Below the pieces are notes generated by a model, which saw nothing but the letters and a program-made list of their open reading frames with translations, was not told the DNA's origin and searched no databases. Shown here piece by piece: positions 6,305-14,172 of a DNA stretch of 34,791 bases. Positions within the stretch are counted from its first letter, which is position 1, and each line of letters begins with the position of its first letter. Source of the stretch: JAEUIG01 sp046349775 (lineage in GTDB: Bacteria; Planctomycetota; Planctomycetia; Planctomycetales; Planctomycetaceae); assembly GCA_046349775.1 (NCBI GenBank), contig JAXMBS010000057.1:1-34791 (forward strand), given 5' to 3'. The translations under genes and the position numbers were made by a program.

Positions 6305-7699
6305 ATGCAGTATCACGGTTCCCTGCTGGTGGTCGACGACGATCGCCACATCTGTGAGGCGATGGCCGACTACCTCCGCAGTCTCGGCCACCGCACCGAA
6401 ACCGCCATGAGCTGCGCCCAGGCCCTCGCCCGCCTCAAGGAATTCAACTTCGAGCTGGTCATCTGTGACGTCAACCTCGGCGACCAGGACGGCTTCCAGC
6501 TCCTCGAGTGGGCCTCCGCCCACAAGCCCGAGACGGCCGTCATCCTGATCACCGGCTATGGCACGATCGAAAGCGCCGTCGAAGCCATCCGCATGGGGGC
6601 CTTCGACTATCTCACCAAGCCCGTCATCGACGACGAGCTCAACTTTTCCATCCAGCGGGCGCTCGGCCAGCGCAAGATCGTCGAAGAGAACAAGCAGCTT
6701 CGCGCCCGGCTCGACGAACGCTTCGGCCTCTCGAACATTATCGGTCACGACTACAAGATGACCCGGATGTTCGACCTGATTGAAAGCGTCGCCGACACGC
6801 GGACGACGGTCCTGATTCTCGGCGAGAACGGCACCGGCAAAACGATCACCGCCCGCGCCATCCACCAGCTCAGCGGCCGCCAGGAAAAGCCGTTCGTCGA
6901 AGTCGCCTGCGGTGCGCTGCCGGACACACTCCTCGAAAGCGAACTCTTCGGCCACGTGACGGGCGCCTTCACTGGCGCGACGCACGACAAGCCGGGCAAG
7001 TTCCTGCAGGCCGACGGCGGCACGATCTTCCTCGATGAAGTCGGTACCGCCTCCCCCAGCCTGCAGGTCAAGCTGCTCCGCGTCCTGCAGGACCGCGAAT
7101 TTGAACCGGTCGGCGGCAACAAGACCCACCGCGTCGACGTCCGCCTCGTCCTCGCCACCAACGAGAACCTCGAAGAAAAAGTCCGACGCGGCGAATTCCG
7201 CCAGGACCTGTTCTACCGAATCAACGTGGTGACGATTACCCAGCCCCCGCTGCGCGAGCGGATCGGCGATATCCCGCTGCTGGTCGAGCACTACGTCCAG
7301 GAAATCAACCGCCAGACCGGCAAGCACGTGCGCGGCTTCGACGAGGAATCTCTCGCCGTGCTGCAACGCTACAACTGGCCTGGCAACGTCCGCGAACTCG
7401 TGAACGTCGTCGAGCGGGCGATCGTGTTGGCGAAGTCCGATACGATCAGCATCCGCGACCTGCCGGACGCCCTCCGCCAGGAAAACCCCGGCGGCCGCTC
7501 ACTGGGTGCCCAACTGTTGGTCGGCAACCTGAAGTCCGCCCTCTCGCATCCCGAGCGGCAGATCATCATTGAAGCCCTCGAGAGCAACGGCTGGAACCGC
7601 CAGGACACGGCCCGCATGCTCGGCATCAACCGCACGACGCTGTACAAGAAGATGAAGAAGTACGAAATTTCGTACGAGCAGCACGTGGAAGTGCTGTAA
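6305..7699 (+). CDS. Sigma-54-dependent response regulator, NtrC family
   Basis: This activates sigma-54 promoters after phosphorylation. The receiver domain (about 1-120) has the acidic pocket D11-D13, phosphoacceptor D55 in VICDVNL and K105 in LTKP. The AAA+ domain (about 143-370) has Walker A GENGTGKT (173-180; the usual form is GESGTGKE), the sigma-54 contact loop GAFTGA at 220-225, Walker B GGTIFLDEV, and a normal arginine region RQDLFYRINV. The C-terminus is a Fis-type helix-turn-helix, RQDTARMLGINRTTLYKKMK. Length, 464 residues, is typical. GAGAG precedes ATG 6305 by about nine bases. No partner histidine kinase lies in the window, so its signal is unknown. Confidence 0.93.
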   Translation: MQYHGSLLVVDDDRHICEAMADYLRSLGHRTETAMSCAQALARLKEFNFELVICDVNLGDQDGFQLLEWASAHKPETAVILITGYGTIESAVEAIRMGAFDYLTKPVIDDELNFSIQRALGQRKIVEENKQLRARLDERFGLSNIIGHDYKMTRMFDLIESVADTRTTVLILGENGTGKTITARAIHQLSGRQEKPFVEVACGALPDTLLESELFGHVTGAFTGATHDKPGKFLQADGGTIFLDEVGTASPSLQVKLLRVLQDREFEPVGGNKTHRVDVRLVLATNENLEEKVRRGEFRQDLFYRINVVTITQPPLRERIGDIPLLVEHYVQEINRQTGKHVRGFDEESLAVLQRYNWPGNVRELVNVVERAIVLAKSDTISIRDLPDALRQENPGGRSLGAQLLVGNLKSALSHPERQIIIEALESNGWNRQDTARMLGINRTTLYKKMKKYEISYEQHVEVL

Positions 7700-7734
7700 C
7701 CGGAAACCCCGAGCCCGAAACACGTAATCGCTTC

Positions 7735-7766
7735 GCAGCCCGGTTGCTCCCCAGCAGCCGGGCTGC
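7735..7766 (+). terminator. Hairpin after the NtrC-type regulator
   Basis: GCAGCCCGGTTGCT (7735-7748) pairs with AGCAGCCGGGCTGC (7753-7766) over a CCCC loop: 14 pairs with one G-T wobble. It begins 36 bases after the stop. No T run follows, so termination might need Rho. Confidence 0.55.
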
Positions 7767-7914
7767 TGTCGCGCGCCGGATCGAACTGTCGCCAGTCGGG
7801 AGTCGTCGCATGCAATTGCGTCTCGTCTCCCGGCAAGAGTTCCATCAATTGTCGGGGACGCCGCTTGCGAAAAGCCGGCCCGGCCTGCCGCGTCTTTAAG
7901 AGACATTGCCATCC

Positions 7915-7944
7915 TTGACACGCGCTTGCGCACTGCCGTAGGAT
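7915..7944 (+). promoter_or_regulatory. Sigma-70-type promoter for rpmF-plsX-fabD
   Basis: A consensus -35 TTGACA at 7915-7920 is followed after 18 bases by TAGGAT at 7939-7944, a four-of-six match to TATAAT. Transcription would start near 7951, leaving a leader of about 77 bases before rpmF. Confidence 0.55.
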
Positions 7945-8027
7945 GCCGCGTCCACTTGACGAGGGCTGGGCTGGCGTGTGCGCCGGCGATAATCCGAAAT
8001 CCGATAACGAGTTAGGTCGAGTCAGTC

Positions 8028-8207
8028 ATGGCCGTCCCCAAGCGACGTAGTTCCAAAGCCCGCGGCCGGCGGCGGCGCGCCCACGATGCGGTCACACCCC
8101 TGAAACTTCAGTTCTGTCCCCAATGCGGCACCGCCAAGCCGTCGCACGTGATCTGCCCCAACTGCGGGCATTACCAGGGGCGGACGATGATCGAAACTGA
8201 GGAATGA
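8028..8207 (+). CDS. rpmF: 50S ribosomal protein L32
   Basis: This 59-residue protein begins MAVPKRRSSKARGRRRRAHD, the basic L32 N-terminus, and carries two zinc-ligand pairs, CPQCG and CPNCG, that make the C4 zinc ribbon of the Zn-binding form. It ends GRTMIETEE. It is short enough to be missed by length-limited gene calling. The stop is six bases before plsX; the rpmF-plsX pair is conserved in many bacteria, which ties ribosome assembly to lipid synthesis. Confidence 0.97.
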   Translation: MAVPKRRSSKARGRRRRAHDAVTPLKLQFCPQCGTAKPSHVICPNCGHYQGRTMIETEE

Positions 8208-8213
8208 GCGGCC

Positions 8214-9239
8214 ATGCGCATCGCGTTGGACGCGATGGGCGGGGACTTCGCTCCGCAAATCAATATTGACGGGGCGATCCAGGCGGTCCAGGCCCATCCA
8301 GAGCTCGAAGTCGTCCTCGTCGGCGAGCGCGCCGATCTTGATGCGCGCCTGTCGGCCAGCGGGTATTCCGGCGAGCGGATCACCACGCATGCCGCCGAAG
8401 GCTTCATCGGCATGGAAGAGAAGCCGACGGAAGCCATGCGGCGCAAGCCGCGGAACTCGATCGCGGTCTGCTGGCAACTGATGGCCAGTCGCGAAGTGGA
8501 AGCGGTCGTCAGCGCCGGCAACACCGGCGGAGTGGTAGCCGCCGGACTGCGCACGCGACTGTTTCTCAAGGGGATCAAGCGGCCTGGGATTGCAGTAGCG
8601 CTGCCCACGCTGCAAGGCCGCGCGGTGCTGATGGATGTCGGTGCGAATCCCGGTGCGCGACCGGAGCATCTGTTTCAATACGCGCTGATCGGCCGCATTT
8701 ACGCACGCGAACTGCTCGGGGTGGCGAACCCGCGCGTCGGGCTGATGAACATTGGCAGCGAAGAGGGCAAGGGGACCGACCTCGTCAAAGACACGCATGA
8801 ACTGATCGTGAGCAGCCCGCTGAAGGACAGCTATATCGGCAACGTCGAAGGGCGGGGGCTGTATCACGGCGAAGCGGATGTCATCATCTGCGAAGGGTTC
8901 GTCGGCAACGTCGTTCTCAAAGTCAGCGAGGGGATGGCGTCGATGATGCTGCAAGCCGTGTCGCGGGACGTGCTGCAGTCTGTCGACGCCGAGCGCGACC
9001 GGGTGGCCGGCACGTTCAAGCAAATCACGCGGCGGTACGAGTACAACGAAGTCGGCGGCGCGCCGCTGCTGGGGGTGGACGGGATCTGCCTGATTTGCCA
9101 CGGATCGAGCGATGCGCGGTCGATCGCCAATGCACTGCGCGGCGCCCACACGCTGAAGAGTCATCGCGTGAACGCCCACATTGTCGAAGAATTGGGCGCA
9201 GCGGCGGCGGTCGATGCGGTCGCGGCGGCGACGAAGTAA
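8214..9239 (+). CDS. plsX: Phosphate acyltransferase PlsX
   Basis: PlsX converts acyl-ACP to acyl-phosphate, the substrate for PlsY in phospholipid synthesis, at the inner face of the membrane. The N-terminus MRIALDAMGGDFAP is the family signature, followed by the SAGNTGGVVAAGL motif, VDGIVCD-equivalent region DVIICEGFVGNVVLKVSEGM and the late segment PLLGVDGICLICHGSSDARS. Length, 341 residues, is normal. It sits immediately after rpmF and is read from the same transcript. Confidence 0.97.
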   Translation: MRIALDAMGGDFAPQINIDGAIQAVQAHPELEVVLVGERADLDARLSASGYSGERITTHAAEGFIGMEEKPTEAMRRKPRNSIAVCWQLMASREVEAVVSAGNTGGVVAAGLRTRLFLKGIKRPGIAVALPTLQGRAVLMDVGANPGARPEHLFQYALIGRIYARELLGVANPRVGLMNIGSEEGKGTDLVKDTHELIVSSPLKDSYIGNVEGRGLYHGEADVIICEGFVGNVVLKVSEGMASMMLQAVSRDVLQSVDAERDRVAGTFKQITRRYEYNEVGGAPLLGVDGICLICHGSSDARSIANALRGAHTLKSHRVNAHIVEELGAAAAVDAVAAATK

Positions 9240-9250
9240 CTGGAAATCTC

Positions 9251-9439
9251 GACACAGAGACATGAAGTCGCAAAGACGCGCAGAGACCGCATCTTGAGCT
9301 GCGCACACTTGTTTCTGTGAACGTCGCTGATTTCAAACTCTGAATTGTCTCTGCCTAAGTGCGGCGAATGGTCACGCACGACATCGTCGCCCGAGGATTT
9401 TTCTCTGTGCGTCTCTGTGACTTTGCTGCTTTGTGTCAA
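9251..9439. repeat. Family A inverted repeat (copy A3), 35-36-nt arms
   Basis: The left arm (9251-9286) splits into GACACAGAG, ACATGAAG, TCGCAAAG, ACGCGCAGAG. The right arm (9403-9437, matching a little further to 9439) reads on the other strand GACACAAAG, CAGCAAAG, TCACAGAG, ACGCACAGAG. Both follow the 9-8-8-10 block pattern. The spacer is 116 nt with no open frame of note. It fills the gap between plsX and fabD. Confidence 0.85.
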
Positions 9440-9462
9440 AAGAGCCATTGGACACGCTGACC

Positions 9463-10374
9463 ATGCCACGCATTGCGTTCTTGTTTCCGGGCCAGGGTGC
9501 CCAGCACGTCGGCATGGGCCGCAAGATCGCCGAGCAGTTTCCGGCGGCACGGCGACTGTTCGAGCAGGCAAATGCAATCCTCGGCTACGACCTGGCGCGG
9601 CTGTGCTTCGAGGGGCCGGCGGCACAGCTCGATGCGACCGACGTCTCGCAGCCGGCGATTTTCGTGACGAGCCTGGCGTGCCTGGAAAAGCTGAAGGCCG
9701 AGAGGCCGGAGCTGGCGGAAGCGTGTGCGATCACTGCCGGGCTGAGCCTGGGCGAGTACACCGCGCTGGTGTTTGCAGGGGCGCTGTCGTTTGAGGACGG
9801 GCTGCGGCTGGTCCAGGCGCGCGGGCGGGCAATGCAGGCGGCGGCTGACGCGACCCCCTCCGGCATGGTCAGCGTGCTGTTGCTCAATCTGGAGCAAGTG
9901 CAGCAGATTCGGGACCAGGCGCGCGGAGCGGGGACGATCGAGATCGCAAACTACCTGTGCCCGGGGAACATCGTGCTGTCCGGCGACAATGCCGCGTGCG
10001 AGCAGGCGGTCACGCTGGCGGAAGCAATGGGGGGGAAGCCGGTTCCGCTGGCAGTCGCGGGGGCGTTTCATACGCGGATCATGCAGCCAGCGGATACAAA
10101 GCTCGGCGAAGCACTGGCCGGGGTGACGTTCACGACGCCGCGGATTCCGGTGGTGTCGAACGTTGATGCCATGCCGCATACGAACCCGGCGGAGTACAAG
10201 GACATCCTGGTCCGGCAGGTGATCAGCCCTGTGCGGTGGGAGGACTCGATGCGGTACCTGCTGGAGCAGCAGGGGATCGAGGACTTCTACGAGATCGGGC
10301 CGGGGAAAGTCCTGACGGGGCTACTCAAGCGCATCAGCCGCAAGACGCCATGCACGGTCGTCAACGACTCTTGA
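9463..10374 (+). CDS. fabD: Malonyl-CoA:ACP transacylase
   Basis: FabD loads malonyl groups onto acyl carrier protein for fatty-acid elongation. The sequence starts MPRIAFLFPGQGAQHVGMG, the family N-terminus, has the nucleophile S95 in GLSLGEY, the conserved His in VAGAFHTRIM, and ends in EIGPGKVLTGLLKRI with the typical C-terminal helix. From ATG 9463 it is 303 residues, normal length. A GTG at 9433 adds ten residues but lies inside the right arm of repeat A3, so I prefer 9463. fabH, usually found between plsX and fabD, is absent, and no fabG, acpP or fabF follows. Confidence 0.95.
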   Translation: MPRIAFLFPGQGAQHVGMGRKIAEQFPAARRLFEQANAILGYDLARLCFEGPAAQLDATDVSQPAIFVTSLACLEKLKAERPELAEACAITAGLSLGEYTALVFAGALSFEDGLRLVQARGRAMQAAADATPSGMVSVLLLNLEQVQQIRDQARGAGTIEIANYLCPGNIVLSGDNAACEQAVTLAEAMGGKPVPLAVAGAFHTRIMQPADTKLGEALAGVTFTTPRIPVVSNVDAMPHTNPAEYKDILVRQVISPVRWEDSMRYLLEQQGIEDFYEIGPGKVLTGLLKRISRKTPCTVVNDS

Positions 10375-10379
10375 ATCTT

Positions 10380-10493
10380 GACGCAAAGACGCAGAGACGC
10401 GCAAAGAAGGCAACTAGAACGGGTTCTTTGGTCAGAGAGCTGACGACTTCATCATCCTCTCTGTGCGTCTTCGCGACTCAGTGCCTTTGCGTC
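10380..10493. repeat. Family A inverted repeat (copy A4)
   Basis: The right arm (10459-10493) reads on the other strand GACGCAAAG, GCACTGAG, TCGCGAAG, ACGCACAGAG. The left arm (10380-10406) is GACGCAAAG, ACGCAGAG, ACGCGCAAAG, lacking one 8-nt block. The spacer is 52 nt. It lies between convergent fabD and the cupin gene, starting five bases past the fabD stop, so it may end both transcripts. Confidence 0.85.
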
Positions 10494-10507
10494 ACATCTT
10501 CTGGCCG

Positions 10508-10858
10508 TCAATCAAACCACTCGTCCGCCGGGTCGAATTTTGGCAGGACGACGATCAGCACTTTCATGCCGCCGATGGCGCGGTGGCGCGTGCCGGGGCG
10601 GATCATGATGCACGTGCCCGGGCGGACCGGAATCCGCTCGCCGTTGAGCTCCATCTGAGCGTCCGGGCCGCACTCGAGGAAGTAGTAGGTCTCCGTCAGC
10701 CGCTTGTGGTAATGGACCTGCGCATCCTCGGCGATCTCCGTGATGTGGACGGTGCCGGGGAAATCGGGAACGTCGTTGAACGCTCGCCGCGCGGTGCCAC
10801 AGGGGCAAGGAACGCCTGCGATCTGCGAGAAGTCGGCAATCTCGAAGCCACGCGCCAT
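10508..10858 (-). CDS. Small single-domain cupin protein
   Basis: This 116-residue protein is one cupin barrel. Motif 1 is VHYHKRLTETYYFLECG, giving metal ligands H49, H51 and E56; motif 2 contains RPGTRHRAIGG with H92. A CPCG pair near residue 18 precedes the barrel. Such proteins bind a divalent metal and may be dioxygenases, isomerases or sensors; nothing here decides. The start at ATG 10858 (MARGFEIADFSQIAG) keeps only the barrel; an in-frame upstream start at 10924 would translate repeat A5 and is rejected. No signal peptide, so probably cytoplasmic. No strong ribosome site is seen. Confidence 0.8.
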   Translation of the reverse strand: MARGFEIADFSQIAGVPCPCGTARRAFNDVPDFPGTVHITEIAEDAQVHYHKRLTETYYFLECGPDAQMELNGERIPVRPGTCIMIRPGTRHRAIGGMKVLIVVLPKFDPADEWFD

Positions 10859-10882
10859 TTGAACAACACGAAACAAGAGATT

Positions 10883-11004
10883 GACACAGAGGCACCAAGA
10901 CTCAGAGACGCACAGAGAACTCATTGAGGTAGATGTTCTGATCGGCCATCACATGCCTTCAACTAGCTTCTCTGCGCGCCTTCGTGACTTTGCGGCTTTG
11001 CGTC
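10883..11004. repeat. Family A inverted repeat (copy A5)
   Basis: Left arm (10883-10917): GACACAGAG, GCACCAAG, ACTCAGAG, ACGCACAGAG. Right arm (10970-11004), read on the other strand: GACGCAAAG, CCGCAAAG, TCACGAAG, GCGCGCAGAG. The spacer is about 51 nt and includes GATCGGCCAT at 10940-10949, also found in the spacer of copy A6. It lies between the DUF3500 gene and the cupin gene, both on the - strand. Confidence 0.85.
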
Positions 11005-11023
11005 GAATCTTCTTTGTACAGCG

Positions 11024-12061
11024 CTACTTTACCGGCACGCCGAAGTCGCCGCGGATGTCGCGCCAGACGGTGTGGATGTGATTCGCGACGTTGCCAGCGG
11101 CATCGGGCTGCGTATTGACGAATTCGAGGACGAACGTCGGGCCCTGCACGCGATAGTAATGGCCGATGCCAGGCTTGGTCGCGCCGGCCCAGGCGAAGTG
11201 CACCGTGCTGAGGCCGGCGGAGTCAATGGCAGTCAGGCGTTCGGCAGCGACCTCTTCGGGCATTACGGCGGCGTAGACTTCGAGCAGCTTGTGGAGTTGC
11301 TTCTGCTGGTTGGCCGTCATCTTTTCCGCCGGCAGGCCGATGGCGGCGTCCTGCGGCGGCTGAGGCGTGCCGGGGTCACGGACTTCCTTGAGCGCCGTCT
11401 TGTCGAAAATGGCTGTCGCCTGCTGTTCGCTGGTCAGCGAGTTGACCAATTCAAAGGCGAGGGCCTCTTCGTCTTTCAGGATCCGTGTGCCGACGGCGAT
11501 GCCGGCCTGGTTCTCGTTCTTGACTTCCGCCGGGTTGGAGCAGAAGACCTGCGGCGTTGCGGCGAGGACCTTGTCTCCCTGGATGACGAAGTTGAGGGAG
11601 AGGTGGTGCCCTTCGATGCTCAGCCCCCATTTCTCAGTGGAGGTCGGCTGGCCGAAGACCGTGAAGTAATACCGCAGGGGATCGCGGAGGAACTTCCGGC
11701 GGCTCCCCTCCAGCTCGTGGAGCAGTGTTTCCAGCGACATGATCTTCGTCGCCTTCTCGTAACCGACCTGGCTGAGCGCGTTCTTCAGGACGGCGTGCGC
11801 CGCTGTGCGCTGCGGCTCGGACATGTCGTGCAGTTGCAGCCCCTTGCGGGTTTCGAGCGGGATGAAGTGCCAGACGATCCGCTGCGGCGCGTCGTAGGGC
11901 AACTGGGTGATCGCCCGCTGCTCGGCACTGAGCGTGGTGAGAAAGCTTTGAGCGGCGCCGGCGAGTTCGGTGGCGGCAGCGACTTTGCGGTAGTACGTCC
12001 AGCCGGCGGACGAGACGCCGAGCAACAATGCGGCGACGACGGCGATACGGAGGCGGATCAT
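11024..12061 (-). CDS. DUF3500 family exported protein
   Basis: A 345-residue protein with an N-terminal membrane anchor or signal (MIRLRIAVVAALLLGVSSAG) and then a region I recognise as DUF3500: RIVWHFIPLETRKGLQL, a helix with LSQVGYEKATKIMSLE, RDPLRYYFTVFGQPT, WGLSIEGHHLSLNFVIQGD, a CSNPAEV segment, DEEALAFELVNSLTSEQ, and a C-terminal HYYRVQGPTFVLEFVNTQPD ending with NHIHTVWRD. The family has no assigned reaction that I know of; the conserved His and Tyr suggest an enzyme or ligand-binding role. ATG 12061 is chosen because AGGA sits eight bases upstream; ATG 12115 would add 18 unlikely residues. Probably periplasmic or membrane-facing. Confidence 0.85.
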   Translation of the reverse strand: MIRLRIAVVAALLLGVSSAGWTYYRKVAAATELAGAAQSFLTTLSAEQRAITQLPYDAPQRIVWHFIPLETRKGLQLHDMSEPQRTAAHAVLKNALSQVGYEKATKIMSLETLLHELEGSRRKFLRDPLRYYFTVFGQPTSTEKWGLSIEGHHLSLNFVIQGDKVLAATPQVFCSNPAEVKNENQAGIAVGTRILKDEEALAFELVNSLTSEQQATAIFDKTALKEVRDPGTPQPPQDAAIGLPAEKMTANQQKQLHKLLEVYAAVMPEEVAAERLTAIDSAGLSTVHFAWAGATKPGIGHYYRVQGPTFVLEFVNTQPDAAGNVANHIHTVWRDIRGDFGVPVK

Positions 12062-12214
12062 CTCGCGGTTCCTGCAGGGAATCTGGGTGGGCGGGTCGTT
12101 TCGGTGGGAGTTCATCGTACCGCTGCGGGGGAGCTGGAGAAAGCGACCGAGACGCGACGCGGAAGTTTCGGGACGGTGAGTTCCGGAATGACGTTCGGGG
12201 ACGCGGGGAATTGG

Positions 12215-13912
12215 TTATCCATCTGCGTTGTTGTCTCCGAGACCGGTTGTCGCATCAATGAACGCGGCGGCGAGGCCGGCGATAAGGAACGCCACGCGCA
12301 CACGAGAAAGACGGCGTCCCAGTCCCAATGCCGCGAAATCAGGCCGAGGAGCATGGGTGACACGAACGCACCGAGGTTGCCCCACATGTTGCCCCAGCCG
12401 AGGACCGCCGCCACAGACCGGCCGCCGATGTCCTGACATATGGACCAGAACGCGGGGATACCCAGATCGGTGCCGAACGCGACCGCCGACAGCAGTGCGA
12501 TGCAGACCCACGGAGACGGGTGCAACAGCATCAGCAGAAATGCCGCCATCGCGATGAACCGGCTGAAGGCGATCGGCAAGCGCGGCCGATCCGGACGCCG
12601 CGACGCGTGAGGCGATCGGTCCACCAGCCCCCCAGCAACATGCCGATCCAGCCAATGAACAGCGGTAGCGACTGCATGAAACCCCGTTCGACATACGGCA
12701 CGCGGTGCACGGAGTAGAGGTAACGGTCGAGGAGGGAGACGAGAAACACCCAGCCGACATTCGTCCCGAATGAGGCGATGCTGATGAGCCACAGGCTGGG
12801 ACTGCGGAGGATCGGCAGCCACGGGACCCGCTCGGCCATGGCGGGGGCGTCCGGAGGCGAGCCGATGACCCGGAGTTCGGCGGCGTTGACGCGGGGATGC
12901 TGGGGGCGCGATCGCGGACCTGCCAGTAGAACCAGCCGGCAACAATGATCCCGGCGAGACCGTACCACCACATCACCGGCCGCCAGCCGTAGACGTAGAG
13001 CTTACGGATCGACGTCGGGAACAGGGCTTCGAGGATCAGCCGCGTCAGCCGCTGTCGCTCAGGTTCGGTAAGCGACTCGCGGCGGTCGAGCAGCGGACGG
13101 GCTTCGGCTTCGAGCTTGAGCTGGGCAAGTTGATCGGGAGAGGCATCGATGCCAGCCTCGATCAGGCGATTGAGTTCCGTGAGGAGCGCCGCGGCCCGTG
13201 TCCGCGCTGATCGTCGATCGGCTTCCGACCTCATCGCGGACCAGGCGGATTACATCGGCCTGAGCCGCTGATCCGCAGTCAGTTCTTCGCCGCTCGGTTG
13301 CGGTTTCGCATCGCCTGCAAGCTGGGCGCTCAGTCCGACCGGATCGAGCAGATCATCGTTTGTGAGCAGCGGACTGACCGAGAGCGGGACGAACGCGACA
13401 ACAAGTGCAGCCGTCAGCGGCGGCGCTAGTGCTCCACCGACGCGGCCGCCGAGCGCGATGATGCTGTTGGCGACGCCGCGGCGGGCGAGGGGTGTCCACT
13501 GGCCGACGACTCGGGCGCCGGTCGGATAAGCGCCGGCCTGACTCATCCCGGCGGCGAGCCGGACGATGAGGAGGCTGACGAATCCGCCGACCCAGCCCAT
13601 CGCGGCAGTGAAGAGCGACCAGGCGAGGACATAGATCGCGAGCATGATCCGCGAGCCGTACTTGTCGGTCAAGCCGCCGGTCGGGACTTGAGACAGGCCG
13701 TAGGACAGGAAGAAGATCGACATGCAGGAGTCGATCTGCGCCTCGCTGAGACCGAGATCCTCTTTGACGTACCGCTGCGCATAGGTCATGCAGAAGCGGT
13801 CGAGGTAGAGCAGCAGCGACGTCAGAAACGTGACGAACAGAACGCGATAGCGGACGCTGGTCGGGCGCTGCTCGCTGAGAGAATCAGGAGATGCGAAGGG
13901 GACTGAATTCAC
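12215..13912 (-). pseudogene. MFS transporter, disrupted by a stop and three frameshifts
   Basis: The pieces join into one major facilitator protein: start GTG 13912 with AGGGG upstream, helices from RYRVLFVTFLTSLLLYLDRF, the loop QVPTGGLTDKYGSR, then AGMSQAGAYPTGARVVGQW. An in-frame TAA follows at 13250-13252 (two compensating indels are also possible here, because another frame reads DVIRLVRDEVGSRSTISADT across it). The frame resumes through YGWRPVMWWYGLAGIIVAG, shifts near 12905 into HPRVNAAELRVIG and SLWLISIASFGTNVGWVFLV, shifts near 12580 into LPIAFSRFIAMAAFLLML and VLGWGNMWGNLGAFVSPM, and near 12297 into VAFLIAGLAAAFIDATTG, ending at 12215. Each shift is one lost or two gained bases. 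Either a decaying gene or an error-prone assembly. Confidence 0.85.
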
Positions 13913-14172
13913 GAGTTGACCCCTGCCTGTGCGGCATCAGCATTTCGAACGGAACCATCAAACCGAGCGCCGATCCGTGAACAGAAGCGTCTGCAAACTC
14001 AGGGTGGCAAATCGCAAGGGTGCCAAGATGTCATGAAAGGTCGGCGACTTCTCCTTCGTGATCCTTGTGCCCTTCTTGTAAGACCCCTTTGACGGTCGGA
14101 CGAAAGGAAATTGAACAGCAGGTCACGATGGACACAAAGAATTTGGATTGCCGGCGAGCTGTTGAACGCCAC
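13913..14172. other. Intergenic region with a possible decayed family A copy (A8)
   Basis: Around 14050-14090 the other strand reads GGGCACAAGGATCACGAAGG, and GGTCACGATGGACACAAAG lies at about 14120-14138. Both resemble the AG-ended units of family A but the arms no longer match well. This is weak and could be a separate CACGAAGGA-type repeat. No gene is supported here. Confidence 0.35.

Larger units (their letters stand above)
7700..8027. other. Intergenic region between the NtrC-type gene and rpmF
   Basis: These 328 bases hold a strong hairpin at 7735-7766, likely ending the regulator transcript, and a good promoter at 7915-7944 for the rpmF cluster. No protein is supported in either direction. 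Confidence 0.6.

Noticed and set aside
5999..7366. Long open frame on the - strand opposite the NtrC-type gene
   Set aside because: It is antisense to a clear activator with all motifs and has no family resemblance; GC-rich codons make such shadows common.
8022..9308. Long open frame on the - strand opposite plsX
   Set aside because: plsX and rpmF are unmistakable on the + strand.
10859..10924. Longer start of the cupin gene at 10924
   Set aside because: It would translate the arm of repeat A5 into the N-terminus.
11072..12436. 454-residue open frame on the + strand opposite the DUF3500 gene
   Set aside because: The - strand product matches DUF3500 throughout and has a signal and ribosome site.
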